The notes: generated by a model from the sequence alone, not told the origin. A stretch of 64,000 bases of DNA from Yersinia massiliensis CCUG 53443 (GCF_000312485.1 NZ_HE997643.1:1044806-1108805); one strand, 5' to 3'. Positions 26,369 to 36,385 are shown, numbered from the stretch's first letter. Numbers and translations are program-made.

Positions 26369-26479
26369 GAAGCTAAAAACAAATGAGCCGACCTTGCTCA
26401 TCCAAGTCAATAATATTGCCGCTGGTGTTATTAAAATTATACAGCGTGCGATTTTATTCCGAAAATTTTTAACCAGCGG

Positions 26480-26506
26480 AAAAATGCCGGAAGCTCATCC
26501 GGCATT
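26480..26506 (-). terminator. terminator of fumC
   Basis: On the minus strand AATGCCGG and CCGGCATT form a perfect stem with an eight-base loop followed by TTTTT, 22 bases past the fumC stop. It also separates fumC from convergent tus. Confidence 0.88.
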
Positions 26507-26527
26507 AAAACATCATACGACGAAAAA

Positions 26528-27922
26528 TCACTTCATACTTCCGACCATCTCTTCCGGTCGGACCCACTCATCAAATTGCTCACTGGTTAGATAGCCTAAC
26601 TTGAGGGCAGCCGCTTTTAGCGTTAGCCCTTCTTTATGCGCCTTCTTAGCAATTTCAGCCGCTTTGTCATAGCCAATATGGGTATTCAGCGCCGTGACTA
26701 GCATCAATGACTCATTTAGCAACTGAGTAATACGATCGCGATTCGGTTCAATCCCAACAGCGCAGTGTTCATTAAATCCACGCATACCATCCGCTAATAA
26801 GCGGATTGATTGTAGGAAGTTATGAATAACCAGCGGACGGAATACATTCAGCTCAAAATTACCAGATGCCCCGCCTATATTCACCGCGACATCATTACCC
26901 ATCACTTGAGCGCATAGCATGGTCATCGCTTCACATTGAGTCGGATTCACTTTACCCGGCATGATGGAACTACCAGGCTCATTCTCAGGAATAGAGATTT
27001 CACCAATACCACAGCGAGGACCGGAAGATAACCAACGCACATCATTGGCAATTTTCATCAATGAGGCGGCGAGACCTTTCAACGCGCCATGGCCATGAAC
27101 CAATGCATCACAAGTCGCTAAAGATTCAAATTTATTCGGGGCGGTAATAAAGGGTTGATGAGTCAGTGCGGCAATTTCGTTGGCAACGCGCACAGCATAT
27201 TCAGGATGTGTATTCAGCCCCGTTCCGACGGCGGTTCCCCCAAGCGCCAATTCGCAGAGGTGAGGAATAGCGGACTCAATGTGCAACCGGCTATGAGATA
27301 GCATCGCCACCCAGCCTGATATCTCCTGCCCCAATGTTAATGGCGTGGCATCTTGTAAATGTGTCCGGCCAATTTTCACAATATCGCGAAACGCTTCTGC
27401 TTTTTCCGCTAACGTCTCCTGCAATATCTTCAATTCCGGCAGCAGATCTTCTTTTAATGCAATCACCGCAGCAACATGCATTGCTGTTGGGAATACATCA
27501 TTCGAGCTTTGACTTTTATTAACGTCGTCATTGGGATGAACTAAGCGACCATTCCCTCGTTCACCGCCGAGCAATTCGCTGGCTCGATTCGCAAGTACCT
27601 CATTCATATTCATATTAGTTTGAGTACCAGAACCGGTTTGCCAGATTGATAACGGAAATTCACTTGAATGGCAGTCATCCAACACTTCATCGGCCGCGCG
27701 CATAATGGCGTCTGCGCGCTCGGCTGACAACAGCCCAAGTTCCTGATTAACCTTCGCTGCCGCGCGTTTAGTCAGTGCCAAAGCGTGAATCAACGCTGTC
27801 GGCATTTTCTCTTGTGAGATCCTAAAATGTTCCAATGAACGTTGAGTTTGCGCTCCCCATAGCTGGCTTGCGGGTACATCTATAGGCCCCATTGAGTCTT
27901 TTTCACTGCGAGTCGCTGCCAT
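26528..27922 (-). CDS. fumC: class II fumarate hydratase FumC
   Basis: FumC is the iron-free, oxidant-resistant fumarase of the TCA cycle, interconverting fumarate and malate. The protein of 464 residues matches E. coli FumC: RSEKDSMG at the start, [28 protein letters not shown] with the catalytic His, and the signature [15 protein letters not shown] with catalytic Ser. AAGGAG six bases before the ATG at 27922 gives the E. coli-like N-terminus; the longer frame upstream is non-coding. No fumA adjoins it, unlike E. coli. Confidence 0.96.
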   Translation of the reverse strand: MAATRSEKDSMGPIDVPASQLWGAQTQRSLEHFRISQEKMPTALIHALALTKRAAAKVNQELGLLSAERADAIMRAADEVLDDCHSSEFPLSIWQTGSGTQTNMNMNEVLANRASELLGGERGNGRLVHPNDDVNKSQSSNDVFPTAMHVAAVIALKEDLLPELKILQETLAEKAEAFRDIVKIGRTHLQDATPLTLGQEISGWVAMLSHSRLHIESAIPHLCELALGGTAVGTGLNTHPEYAVRVANEIAALTHQPFITAPNKFESLATCDALVHGHGALKGLAASLMKIANDVRWLSSGPRCGIGEISIPENEPGSSIMPGKVNPTQCEAMTMLCAQVMGNDVAVNIGGASGNFELNVFRPLVIHNFLQSIRLLADGMRGFNEHCAVGIEPNRDRITQLLNESLMLVTALNTHIGYDKAAEIAKKAHKEGLTLKAAALKLGYLTSEQFDEWVRPEEMVGSMK

Positions 27923-28215
27923 CTTTATCTCCTTAACATTTGGATCTGAAAAGTTGAAGTCTGCTATACCGCTCTCCAGCAGCACGAACTCTATCATGGC
28001 ATATTTATCGACACCTTGATGCGATTGATTCGTATTTCTATCGTTTATAATGTCAACCTGCGAACCGAATAGCATTACTACTTGCAACCCCTTGACCCCC
28101 ATTGTTTACTAAGGGACTATTTTTATCGGGCTCGGGCTTTCACCAGATGGCCATATCTCATCGCTGACTGGCGTCTTACCCTCTTTTGGCCCTCAACAAA
28201 CGGCAGACCATCGAC

Positions 28216-29391
28216 ATGCAAAAAATGAAAAATGCAGTACAAAACTATGCTTGGGGTAGTACTACCGCACTGACCGAGCTTTATGGTATTGCAAATCCGC
28301 AAGCCAAACCGATGGCAGAGTTGTGGATGGGCGCTCACCCTAAGAGTAGTTCTGAAGTTGCGGATGCAAACGGTCAATGGCATTCATTGCGTGAAGTCAT
28401 CGAGCAAGACCCTGAAGCCAATCTTGGGCACGACGTTTTCACTCGTTTTGGCGAATTGCCTTTCCTATTTAAAGTACTTTGCGCAGCTCAGCCGCTATCA
28501 ATTCAGGTTCATCCTAGCAAAGCTGCCGCCGAAATTGGCTTCGCTAAAGAGAATAAAGCAGGGATCCCACTAGATGCTGCGGAGCGAAATTATAAAGATG
28601 CAAACCATAAGCCTGAATTGGTCTATGCCCTGACCCCATTCCAGGCCATGAATGGCTTTCGCACATTAAATGATATTCAAGTGCTACTTCAGCCGCTGGC
28701 GGCTGCTCATCCGGATATCGCCGTATTTTTGCGCGAACCGAATACTGAACATTTAGCCACGCTTTTTGCCAGTTTGCTCAGTATGGCTGGCGAACCTAAA
28801 ACACGTGCATTGGCCATCCTTAAATCGGCACTTAATAACCAACTGGGTGAACCCTGGGATACTATTCGCAGCATTTCTCGCTTCTACCCTGATGACAGCG
28901 GCTTGTTCTCCCCTTTGCTATTAAACGTCGTCACGTTACAACCAGGTGAAGCCATGTTCCTCTATGCCGAGACTCCTCACGCTTATCTAAACGGAGTGGC
29001 GTTGGAAGTGATGGCCAACTCCGATAATGTATTGCGGGCTGGTTTAACGCCAAAATTTATTGATATTCCTGAGTTAATGGCTAACTTACAATTTATTCCT
29101 AAGCCCGCGGACACTTTACTCACCAGCCCACAACAGCAAGGTAATGAGTTGGTCTTCCCTATCCCCGTTGAAGATTTTGCCTTTTCGTTGCATACACTAA
29201 CTTCTCCCCCCCAGACATTAGCGCAAAATAGCGCTGCGATAGTATTCTGCGTTCAAGGCGAAGCTGTATTACAAAAACAGCAACAGAAAGTCACCCTGCA
29301 ACCGGGGGAGTCCTGCTTTATACCGGCCAACGAATCGCCGGTAACTGTACAAGGAACAGGCTCTATTGCCCGTGTTTACAACGCAGAATGA
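28216..29391 (+). CDS. manA: mannose-6-phosphate isomerase, class I
   Basis: ManA interconverts mannose-6-phosphate and fructose-6-phosphate, feeding both mannose use and GDP-mannose synthesis. The 391-residue protein matches E. coli ManA: QNYAWGS, the zinc-binding LCAAQPLSIQVHP, HKPELV, and GVALEVMANSDNVLRAGLTPK (given by ends GVALEVMANSDN and LRAGLTPK), the type I PMI signature. The start at 28216 fits E. coli length; the TTG upstream at 28186 is rejected. No good ribosome site is visible. It is divergent from fumC and precedes ydgA, as in E. coli. Confidence 0.95.
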   Translation: MQKMKNAVQNYAWGSTTALTELYGIANPQAKPMAELWMGAHPKSSSEVADANGQWHSLREVIEQDPEANLGHDVFTRFGELPFLFKVLCAAQPLSIQVHPSKAAAEIGFAKENKAGIPLDAAERNYKDANHKPELVYALTPFQAMNGFRTLNDIQVLLQPLAAAHPDIAVFLREPNTEHLATLFASLLSMAGEPKTRALAILKSALNNQLGEPWDTIRSISRFYPDDSGLFSPLLLNVVTLQPGEAMFLYAETPHAYLNGVALEVMANSDNVLRAGLTPKFIDIPELMANLQFIPKPADTLLTSPQQQGNELVFPIPVEDFAFSLHTLTSPPQTLAQNSAAIVFCVQGEAVLQKQQQKVTLQPGESCFIPANESPVTVQGTGSIARVYNAE

Positions 29392-29620
29392 ACAAAGGTA
29401 CTCATTTTGTTGTCAATGACTGGCCTTTTGCCGTTGTGATAGTTAGATTTCGTTTCTCGCAATAAAGAGTAATTGCATCAATAATATTTGTTTGTGAACA
29501 GTTTGGCCTATATTGATTTGAGGATTTTTTAAGAATTCTCTTTGGTGATATTTAACGAGTAACTCAGTACCGTGATCAACACAGTGTATTTGGTATATTA
29601 GATAAAGGATGAACAGAACA

Positions 29621-31165
29621 ATGAAAAAATCGTTAGTGGCTGTCAGCGTCATAGTCGTTCTTGGCGCAGCATGGACTGGGGCCTCATGGTATACAGGTAA
29701 ACTGATTGAACAACGTATGGGCGAGTTGGTTAATAACGCGAATGACCAGATCCGCACACTGTTGCCAAAAGCCGGTGTGAAACTCGCATATACAGATTAC
29801 CAGCGCGGCTTGTTTACGAGCCAAGTTCGTTATGTCCTGCAAGCAGATAGCAGTGTTGCTGGTGAAAAAGCGTTAAAAGATGGCGATGAAGTCGCTTTCA
29901 TCGAAACTATCGACCACGGCCCTTTCCCATTAGCACAATTAAAGAAATTCAACCTAATCCCAAGCATGGCATCGGTACATACCGAACTTGCCAATACTCC
30001 AGCGTTGAAAAAACTGTTTGAGGTCACCAAAGGACAGTCGCCGTTTACAGCAGACTCTCGCATTTCTTACAGCGGTGATACTTCTTCTGCCATTACCTTT
30101 ATTCCAATCGACTATAAGCAAAATACCACCAGTGTGAAATTCTCTGGTGCCAAGATTGATGCTGATGTTTCCCGTGATCTCCGTAATGTGAAGATGAGCG
30201 GTGACAGCGAAAATATTGTTTTCGCAACTAAAAATCAGTGGGATCAAATCGAGCAATTCACTCTTCAAGGTTTGGTACTGAAAAGCGATAGCCAGATGGG
30301 TAAATTTGACCTGAGTATTGGCGATCAACAGCTTGGCATTAAGCAGATGAGCTTCAGTCTAGATGGTAAAGAGACTGCAACATTGGTTGGCTTCAACCTG
30401 AATACCCAATTAGGCGAAACCGATAAAGACTTGAACGGTAAGCTGACTTACACATTGGATGCGTTGAAAATTCAGGGCAGTGATTTTGGCTCTGGCAAAT
30501 TAGCGTTTGCCTTTGATCGTTTGGATGGTCAAAGCCTCAAGCAGTTTACCGCCGCTTATAATCAACAAGCGCTGAAAGCCGTTCAGGCTGGCGAAAATCT
30601 AGATGCGGAAGCATATCAGCAAGAAATGACAGAAATGTTAATTGCTAAGCTCCCTGCACTACTGAAAGGCAGCCCAACGTTTAGCATTGCGCCATTGAGT
30701 TGGAAAAATTCGAAAGGGGAAAGTACCTTTACGCTGAATGTTGATCTCACTGATCCATCAACAGCGAAAACCAACGGCGAACCTCTGCTAACACAAGCAG
30801 TGAAAAAAGTCGATGCAACGCTGACCATTCCAATGCCGATGGCAACGGAATTGACCACGCAGGCAGCTCAGTTGCAGGGCTACAGCCCAGAAGAAGCACA
30901 AAAATTGGCACAACAACAGGTTCAAGGCATTGCTGCCATGGGCCAAATGTTTAAGCTGACCACAACTAAAGATAATGTTATTAGCAGTAGCATCCACTTT
31001 GCTGATGACAAAGTCGATTTGAATGGTCAGAAAATGTCAGTACAAGAGTTTGTTGGCTTATTTGGTATGTTCGGCGGAGCACCTGCTGAAGAAAATACTG
31101 GCGACGAACCAGCAGATGTACCTGCTATTGGTGCTGCGCCTGAGTCAGTCACACCAGCACAATAA
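29621..31165 (+). CDS. ydgA: YdgA-family (DUF945) envelope protein
   Basis: The 514-residue protein aligns with E. coli YdgA, an inner-membrane-anchored periplasmic protein. MKKSLVAVSVIVVLGAAWTGAS (ends MKKSLVAV and GAAWTG) is a single N-terminal anchor, YTGKLIEQRM follows, DHGPFPLAQLKKFNLIPSMASV is almost invariant (ends DHGPFPLAQL and LIPSMAS), and the C-terminus is proline/alanine rich (a low-complexity tail not like E. coli). The ATG at 29621 gives the E. coli N-terminus. Its role is unknown; large YdgA-type proteins resemble AsmA-like lipid-handling proteins in outline only. Confidence 0.93.
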   Translation: MKKSLVAVSVIVVLGAAWTGASWYTGKLIEQRMGELVNNANDQIRTLLPKAGVKLAYTDYQRGLFTSQVRYVLQADSSVAGEKALKDGDEVAFIETIDHGPFPLAQLKKFNLIPSMASVHTELANTPALKKLFEVTKGQSPFTADSRISYSGDTSSAITFIPIDYKQNTTSVKFSGAKIDADVSRDLRNVKMSGDSENIVFATKNQWDQIEQFTLQGLVLKSDSQMGKFDLSIGDQQLGIKQMSFSLDGKETATLVGFNLNTQLGETDKDLNGKLTYTLDALKIQGSDFGSGKLAFAFDRLDGQSLKQFTAAYNQQALKAVQAGENLDAEAYQQEMTEMLIAKLPALLKGSPTFSIAPLSWKNSKGESTFTLNVDLTDPSTAKTNGEPLLTQAVKKVDATLTIPMPMATELTTQAAQLQGYSPEEAQKLAQQQVQGIAAMGQMFKLTTTKDNVISSSIHFADDKVDLNGQKMSVQEFVGLFGMFGGAPAEENTGDEPADVPAIGAAPESVTPAQ

Positions 31166-31184
31166 GCAGTATCAGTACCGTGAT

Positions 31185-31213
31185 AAAACGGAGCCGAATG
31201 GCTCCGTTTTTTT
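31185..31213 (+). terminator. Rho-independent terminator of ydgA
   Basis: ACGGAGCC pairs with GGCTCCGT around GAAT and is followed by seven T residues. Confidence 0.93.
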
Positions 31214-31244
31214 ATCAGATATATTGCTGGCTAAATTTAGCTCA

Positions 31245-31655
31245 TTAGTTTAATAAATAATAGTGTGATGTATTCGATCTATTCCCTGCAACACCATCAC
31301 TTTGTTGATAAAAATAAACACCTGAGTTTTCATTGTCACATATTAACGTCAAAGTATATTTTGCCAATTTTTCACCAAACATTTCCTCTGAGCTAATGAT
31401 GCCGATGTTATCTGCGATTCGCTTATATTGATATTGACCAGAATAGTCATTCCCGTTATTAAGTACTTTGTAATTGTATTTTTTATCACCACGGTATTGC
31501 ATTTTGTAAACATTACCAGCCATCGGGTTTGTCGGGCTGTAACTGGCTGATATTGCCATAATAAAATCTTTTCCCTCGATGTTTTCTGGCACGTTGCAAG
31601 TTGCACCTGCCGTTCCTATCGAGCACAGAGTAATAACAAATAATAATTTCTTCAT
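31245..31655 (-). CDS. hypothetical exported protein (136 aa)
   Basis: This secreted protein of 136 residues has a signal peptide (cleavage near AGA-T) and two Cys (positions about 20 and 105) that could form a disulfide. The body is rich in Tyr, Asn and Ser with alternating hydrophobic residues suggesting beta structure. AGGA seven bases upstream supports the ATG. Its base composition is more AT-rich than the flanking backbone genes, and it lies where E. coli carries uidABC, so it looks acquired. I do not recognise a family. Confidence 0.65.
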   Translation of the reverse strand: MKKLLFVITLCSIGTAGATCNVPENIEGKDFIMAISASYSPTNPMAGNVYKMQYRGDKKYNYKVLNNGNDYSGQYQYKRIADNIGIISSEEMFGEKLAKYTLTLICDNENSGVYFYQQSDGVAGNRSNTSHYYLLN

Positions 31656-31946
31656 ATATTATTCCTATAAGTATCAATATAACTAATTAATAATAATCTG
31701 CGTAAATTATTAATCCAATTAAATATAGTTTAATTGTATCTTAATTAGAATAGCCACATATCAATCGATAGTGAAAATTAAATATCATTAGTTATTATGA
31801 AAAGTTAACTCATTAAGATAATTATTCTGTCGAGGTAGGAAATGATAATACCGATTCTTAACAGTCTCATATTATGATATTTGATACCTGTAAAAAGCAG
31901 AGTAAAAGCAGGTATTCTGGCCCCAGTAGTTGAGCGTGAGCGAATC

Positions 31947-31985
31947 CGTGGCGCGGACCCATAACGGGCAAACTTCTGCGCCACG
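31947..31985. other. GC-rich hairpin in an otherwise gene-free spacer
   Basis: CGTGGCGC (31947-31954) pairs perfectly with GCGCCACG (31978-31985), with CCC/GGG inside. It lies in the 349-base spacer 31656-32004, which is otherwise AT-rich and has no supported open frame. The GC-rich patch may be a terminator for the next gene or the remnant of an older element. Confidence 0.45.
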
Positions 31986-32004
31986 CACTATAGACTGAAA
32001 AAAA

Positions 32005-32397
32005 TTAACTTCTGCTACCCAGATCGCTGTCTCCGGGTAGCCCGTTAATCATTCTTGTGAGTTCTTCACAGCGGATAATTTTGTCAGATGACAAAGTAAA
32101 GCAGGCAAAAATCTCAAACTCGCTCTTCTCACCCTGATTTTTTTCCACATTCACATAGTGATGAGTGAACACCGTATCATTTTCAGCCACGACACTTTTA
32201 ATAAAAATGCTCATCCGTTTTGTATGCGATTTGATGGCCTTCATATGTGCGATAAACCCATGGTAGTCCAGTTGCTTACCATCCACGCTCTGTTGATAAT
32301 CAGGAGTAAAAAATGCTGCAATTTTACTCTCGTCATGCAATGGATCCGTAATGAGCGTCTGTAGTGCCGCAATGACTGTCTGCTTAATGTTTTGCAT
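32005..32397 (-). CDS. SnoaL/NTF2-like small cone-fold protein
   Basis: The 130-residue protein fits the SnoaL-like NTF2 fold: an N-terminal helix pair, FFTPDYQQSVDGKQLDYHGFIAHMKAIKS with the typical Tyr/His pocket elements (given by ends FFTPDYQQ and DYHGFIAHMKA), and a terminal sheet IFACFTLSSDKIIRCEEL. Relatives include small isomerases, polyketide cyclases and proteins of unknown role. GGAG seven bases upstream supports the ATG. It is divergent from an AraC-type gene with about 95 bases between, implying control by that regulator. Confidence 0.75.
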   Translation of the reverse strand: MQNIKQTVIAALQTLITDPLHDESKIAAFFTPDYQQSVDGKQLDYHGFIAHMKAIKSHTKRMSIFIKSVVAENDTVFTHHYVNVEKNQGEKSEFEIFACFTLSSDKIIRCEELTRMINGLPGDSDLGSRS

Positions 32398-32491
32398 TTT
32401 GATTCTCCATTCTGAGTAATGACAGAAAGTCTACTTCAGGACCTGACTGGTATATTATCGACATCAGGACAACATATACGGTTAATCGGCC

Positions 32492-33259
32492 ATGCAGATA
32501 AAAACATCTCGGATTGAATATGACGGTATGCATTCAACGGAGTGGCATAAGCACAGATCAGGCCAGTTATTCTGGCTTAGCCAGGGACTTATGATAATTG
32601 AGACGGAATTGATTCAATGGATTGTCACCCCAGGGTCGGTGGGGTGGTTTCCGGCGAATCTGTACCACAAAGCTCGGAGTGCGGGGGCCGTAAGCGGCAA
32701 ATGTCTTTACCTTAAACCATCATACTGTCTTCATTTCCCCCTCAGTTCTGGGGTCTACGGAGTGGATAGTTTCATCCTGGAGCTGCTTGAACGGCTATGC
32801 CTGAACAGGCCTGTCGATTACAGAGATGCACTTCTGCAAGTATTAACCTGTGAACTGAATCAGCTACCTGAATTGCCACTTCAGCTCACACTGCCAGAAG
32901 ATCGTCGGGCGAGAAATGTTGCAAACGAATTATTAAAAAACCCCGGATGTGTGTTGAGTCAGACACAACTGGCCCATAAATGGGGGATTAGTGTACGAAA
33001 TCTTAGCCGCTTGTTTCATCAGGAAACCGGTCTAACTTTTAGCCGATGGCGTCAACAGGTAAAAGTACTCTCTTCACTTCAATGGATTCTCGCCGGATTA
33101 TCCGTAAACGAAGTGGCACATCTGAGCGGCTATAACAACGTCAGTGCTTATATTGAGATATTCCGAGAACATTTTGGGAAAACTCCGGGGCAGTATAAGG
33201 AAATAGACAAATCGGCAGTGAGTCCATTAGCGACTGTGGCATTTAAAACTTATCCTTAA
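32492..33259 (+). CDS. AraC-family transcriptional regulator
   Basis: The 255-residue protein has an N-terminal cupin-like sensor (EWHKHRSGQLFWLSQG and a PGSVGWFP turn) and a C-terminal double HTH (about 155-245) with LAHKWGISVRNLSRLFHQETGLTFSRWRQQ (ends LAHKWGISVRNL and FSRWRQQ) and SGYNNVSAYIEIFREHFGKTPGQYK. It belongs with short AraC proteins similar to YdeO/NimR-like regulators. It is divergent from the SnoaL-like gene and likely controls it. Ligand unknown; the start at 32492 lacks a good ribosome site. Confidence 0.82.
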   Translation: MQIKTSRIEYDGMHSTEWHKHRSGQLFWLSQGLMIIETELIQWIVTPGSVGWFPANLYHKARSAGAVSGKCLYLKPSYCLHFPLSSGVYGVDSFILELLERLCLNRPVDYRDALLQVLTCELNQLPELPLQLTLPEDRRARNVANELLKNPGCVLSQTQLAHKWGISVRNLSRLFHQETGLTFSRWRQQVKVLSSLQWILAGLSVNEVAHLSGYNNVSAYIEIFREHFGKTPGQYKEIDKSAVSPLATVAFKTYP

Positions 33260-33322
33260 CAATAAGTTGCGTTAATAACGTGGTTTTTTACTCCATTGGC
33301 CTTCGAACCTCATCTTCTATTC

Positions 33323-34354
33323 TTAGGCTGATCCTCTGCGGATCAACACCGGCGGTAATATAACGTCTTGTAATTGTAAATCGACGCCTGCAATGCGCTG
33401 GAGTAAACGTTGTCCGGCACTGTAGCCAATCTCACGTGCTGAACTGGTGATAATAGTTAATGGCGGTTCAGTCAGCTCGGCCTCTGGTGCATCGCCAAAC
33501 CCTATCAGTGCAACTTGTTGATCGAGGTAAGTATCGACACCCGCACTGCCAATGGTTCTACCAGTACGCAAAATGCCGAAATAAGCCCCAAGCGCGACCG
33601 AGGCTTGATGGCAAATTATGGCACTCACATTTGGATGATGCCGTAATAAGGTTTCAGCTGCATCGGCAGCGGCTTGCTGCTGACCATCACTTTCAACCAC
33701 CCATTCTGATCGAAACGGCAGGCCATACTGTAGCAATGTGGCGCAAAAACCCCCTAATCGTTCAGCACGAGTTAATGAGTGCGAGAGGCCCCCTAAGTAG
33801 GCAATTTTCCGATGACCACGATCAATGAGAAACTCAGTCGCCATTTTGGCGGCTTGCATATTATCTGGCCGTACAACATCGACGCCTTCCAATACATTCG
33901 CACGGGCCGCACAAATGAGGGGAATATCGTGTTCTGCGGCTTTTTGCTGTAGCCCCATTTCTGCTCGGGCACCGCCCCCCAGAACTAATCCATCAACCCC
34001 TTGATCAATTAGGGTATCGAAACAACGCAATAGCCCCTTACCTTCTCGGCCACTTTGCGTCAGAAACAGAACTTTACCTTCTGTCTCGATCGCCTCACTT
34101 AAACCGGCGGTCATTGCAGCATAGAAAGGATCGCCTATGTCGCGAACTATCAAGCCGATCACCCCCGACTCCCCTCCACGCAGTTGCGCCGCCTGCCGGT
34201 TGCGGACATAGCCTAACTGTTCGATAGCCTGATTGACGCGATCTGAGGTGGTGGGAGAAATGCGGCCTTTGCCACTGATAGCTAACGAAACCGTCGCTAC
34301 AGAAACACCCGCATATTTCGCCACATCAGTAATGGTGATTTTTTTAATGGTCAT
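33323..34354 (-). CDS. malI: MalI, LacI-family repressor of malXY
   Basis: The 343-residue repressor matches E. coli MalI: HTH at the N-terminus (TDVAKYAGVSVATVSLAISGKGRIS, ends TDVAKYAGVSV and LAISGKGRIS), hinge RNRQAAQLRGG and a periplasmic-binding-like core. MalI shuts off malX and malY. It is divergent from malX across a 303-base spacer holding two CGTT-centred palindromes, one 20 bases from the malI start (autoregulation likely) and one upstream of malX. Confidence 0.94.
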   Translation of the reverse strand: MTIKKITITDVAKYAGVSVATVSLAISGKGRISPTTSDRVNQAIEQLGYVRNRQAAQLRGGESGVIGLIVRDIGDPFYAAMTAGLSEAIETEGKVLFLTQSGREGKGLLRCFDTLIDQGVDGLVLGGGARAEMGLQQKAAEHDIPLICAARANVLEGVDVVRPDNMQAAKMATEFLIDRGHRKIAYLGGLSHSLTRAERLGGFCATLLQYGLPFRSEWVVESDGQQQAAADAAETLLRHHPNVSAIICHQASVALGAYFGILRTGRTIGSAGVDTYLDQQVALIGFGDAPEAELTEPPLTIITSSAREIGYSAGQRLLQRIAGVDLQLQDVILPPVLIRRGSA

Positions 34355-34372
34355 ACCAACTAATAAGCCAAG

Positions 34373-34384
34373 TTAAACGTTTAA
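34373..34384. promoter_or_regulatory. MalI operator (malI side)
   Basis: TTAAACGTTTAA is a perfect palindrome 18 bases upstream of the malI start, centred on ACGT as in the E. coli MalI operator. It probably gives autoregulation. Confidence 0.7.
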
Positions 34385-34548
34385 TCCCAGAAATGACTCT
34401 AGCACAATCAACGGATCTGACATTGCAGATCAATACTCAGCAAGGATCCTCGATTTGCATACATTAGCTGTGGATTCGATAAAATACGCGCCTTTAGTTC
34501 TACCTAGCGTGATAAATGCGAAGGTTATACAAAAATAGGATCAATAAT

Positions 34549-34564
34549 TGTGAGTTATCACTCA
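34549..34564. promoter_or_regulatory. CRP-like site upstream of malX
   Basis: TGTGAGTTATCACTCA has a full TGTGA half-site and a weak second half. It lies 12 bases upstream of the MalI operator; malX in E. coli is CRP-activated. Confidence 0.4.
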
Positions 34565-34575
34565 TATTATCTGGG

Positions 34576-34587
34576 TTAAACGTTTTA
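34576..34587. promoter_or_regulatory. MalI operator (malX side)
   Basis: TTAAACGTTTTA is one base from a perfect palindrome and fits the E. coli operator core (AAAACGTTTT). It lies about 70 bases before malX. The rest of the 303-base spacer shows nothing else I can support. Confidence 0.7.
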
Positions 34588-34657
34588 TCTTATTTTACCT
34601 CCAGATAAGGAGACGAAAAGATCACCACGATCGAGTGTTTTAAGAACAGGAGCCACT

Positions 34658-36268
34658 ATGTCAGCGGTAAAAAAACAAAAAATCACGCTGTGGGAATTTT
34701 TCCAGAGTTTAGGGAAAACCTTCATGTTGCCGGTCGCCTTGCTCTCCTTCTGTGGGATCATGTTAGGCATCGGCAGCTCACTGAGCAGTAAAGATGTCAT
34801 CACCCTCTTGCCCTTCATCGGTCACCCAGCTTTCCAGCTATTATTCACTTGGATGAGCAAGGTCGGTTCTTTTGCTTTTAGCTTCTTACCGGTCATGTTT
34901 GCCATCGCTATCCCCTTGGGTATGGCGCGCGAAAATAAAGGCGTCGCAGCATTTTCTGGTTTTGTCGGCTTTGCCGTACTCAACCTCGCCACTAACTTTT
35001 ATCTCACCACCAGCGGCGTGTTACCCACCACCGACTCTTTAGTACTGAAAACCCATAACATTCAGAATATATTAGGGATTCAGTCTATCGATACGGGCAT
35101 ATTGGGTGCGGTCATTGTTGGGGTTATTGTTTATTTGCTGCATGAACGTTTCAATACCATTCGTCTACCTGATGCATTAGCTTTCTTTGGTGGCACACGC
35201 TTTGTCCCTATCGTCACCACGGTGGTTCTTGGTCTTATTGGCTTATTGATCCCATTGATCTGGCCTTGGTTCGCTGCCGGTATTAATGGTTTGGGTCGAT
35301 TAATAAATGGGGCCGGTATATTCGGACCAATGATTTTTGGCAGTGGCGAACGCTTATTGCTCCCATTCGGCTTGCACCATATTTTGGTCGCGTTGATTCG
35401 TTTCACAGAAGCGGGTGGCACGATGGATGTGTGCGGCCATAGTGTCAGTGGCGCACTGACTATCTTCCAAGCACAATTATCCTGTCCGACAACCACCGGT
35501 TTTTCTGAAAGCGCCACTCGCTTCCTCTCTCAGGGAAAAATGCCCGCATTTCTCGGTGGTCTGCCCGGTGCTGCATTGGCGATGTATCACTGCGCAAAAC
35601 CAGAAAATCGTCATAAAATTAAAGGATTGCTGATTTCGGGTGTGGTTGCCTGTGTCATTGGCGGAACAACCGAACCTATTGAATTCCTGTTCTTGTTTGT
35701 TGCACCGTTCTTGTATCTGATCCATGCGATCTTAACAGGCTTAGGCTTTACTGTGATGGCGTTGTTGGGCGTTACCATTGGGAACACTGACGGCAATATC
35801 ATCGACTTCGTGGTGTTTGGTATTCTGCATGGGACCGCGACTAAATGGTATTGGGTGCCGGTTGTCGCCGGGATATGGTTCGTTGCGTACTATATGATCT
35901 TCCGATTTGCCATACAGCACTTCAATATCAAAACGCCGGGACGTGAAAATGAAACCGTCGCCAGCAGCAATGCTGAAAAAGCGGCTGCGGGTACCGTCAC
36001 TGGTAAATCTGGCTATAACTCCCCTGCTATCCTTCAGGCCTTGGGCGGCGCGGATAATATTGTCTCACTGGATAATTGTATTACCCGTTTGCGAATGTCA
36101 GTCAAAGACATGAACCTCGTGGATAAAGAAGCCTTGAAGGCCAACCGCGCCATCGGTGTGATTCAATTGAATGACCATAATTTGCAAGTCGTTATCGGCC
36201 CACAAGTGCAATCAGTGAAAGATGAATTAGACTCACTGATAAGCAATGGCCAATTTGCCCTACCTTAG
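34658..36268 (+). CDS. malX: PTS maltose/glucose-specific EIICB component MalX
   Basis: MalX is an inner-membrane permease of the glucose/maltose PTS group. The 536-residue protein matches E. coli MalX over its length: an EIIC domain of about 440 residues with eight or more spans (GTRFVPI, ERLLLPFGLHH, GGTTEPIEFLF) and a C-terminal EIIB domain with the phospho-Cys motif DNCITRLR near residue 475. AGGAG lies upstream of the ATG. malY follows by about 118 bases. Uptake of glucose or maltose was seen for the E. coli protein; the natural substrate is not settled. Confidence 0.95.
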   Translation: MSAVKKQKITLWEFFQSLGKTFMLPVALLSFCGIMLGIGSSLSSKDVITLLPFIGHPAFQLLFTWMSKVGSFAFSFLPVMFAIAIPLGMARENKGVAAFSGFVGFAVLNLATNFYLTTSGVLPTTDSLVLKTHNIQNILGIQSIDTGILGAVIVGVIVYLLHERFNTIRLPDALAFFGGTRFVPIVTTVVLGLIGLLIPLIWPWFAAGINGLGRLINGAGIFGPMIFGSGERLLLPFGLHHILVALIRFTEAGGTMDVCGHSVSGALTIFQAQLSCPTTTGFSESATRFLSQGKMPAFLGGLPGAALAMYHCAKPENRHKIKGLLISGVVACVIGGTTEPIEFLFLFVAPFLYLIHAILTGLGFTVMALLGVTIGNTDGNIIDFVVFGILHGTATKWYWVPVVAGIWFVAYYMIFRFAIQHFNIKTPGRENETVASSNAEKAAAGTVTGKSGYNSPAILQALGGADNIVSLDNCITRLRMSVKDMNLVDKEALKANRAIGVIQLNDHNLQVVIGPQVQSVKDELDSLISNGQFALP

Positions 36269-36385
36269 CGCTGTCACACAGTAAGCGCCGTTACTTACAT
36301 TCCGATATACCCAACGTTCTTGACGTGATAGCGGTTCGCCCTGTCACCTCAAAAACCGAGGGTATATTTCATAAGCGAGATACTC

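Noticed and set aside
27923-28102. N-terminal extension of fumC
   Set aside because: The extra 60 codons have no ribosome site or homology, while AAGGAG sits before the ATG that gives the conserved FumC start.
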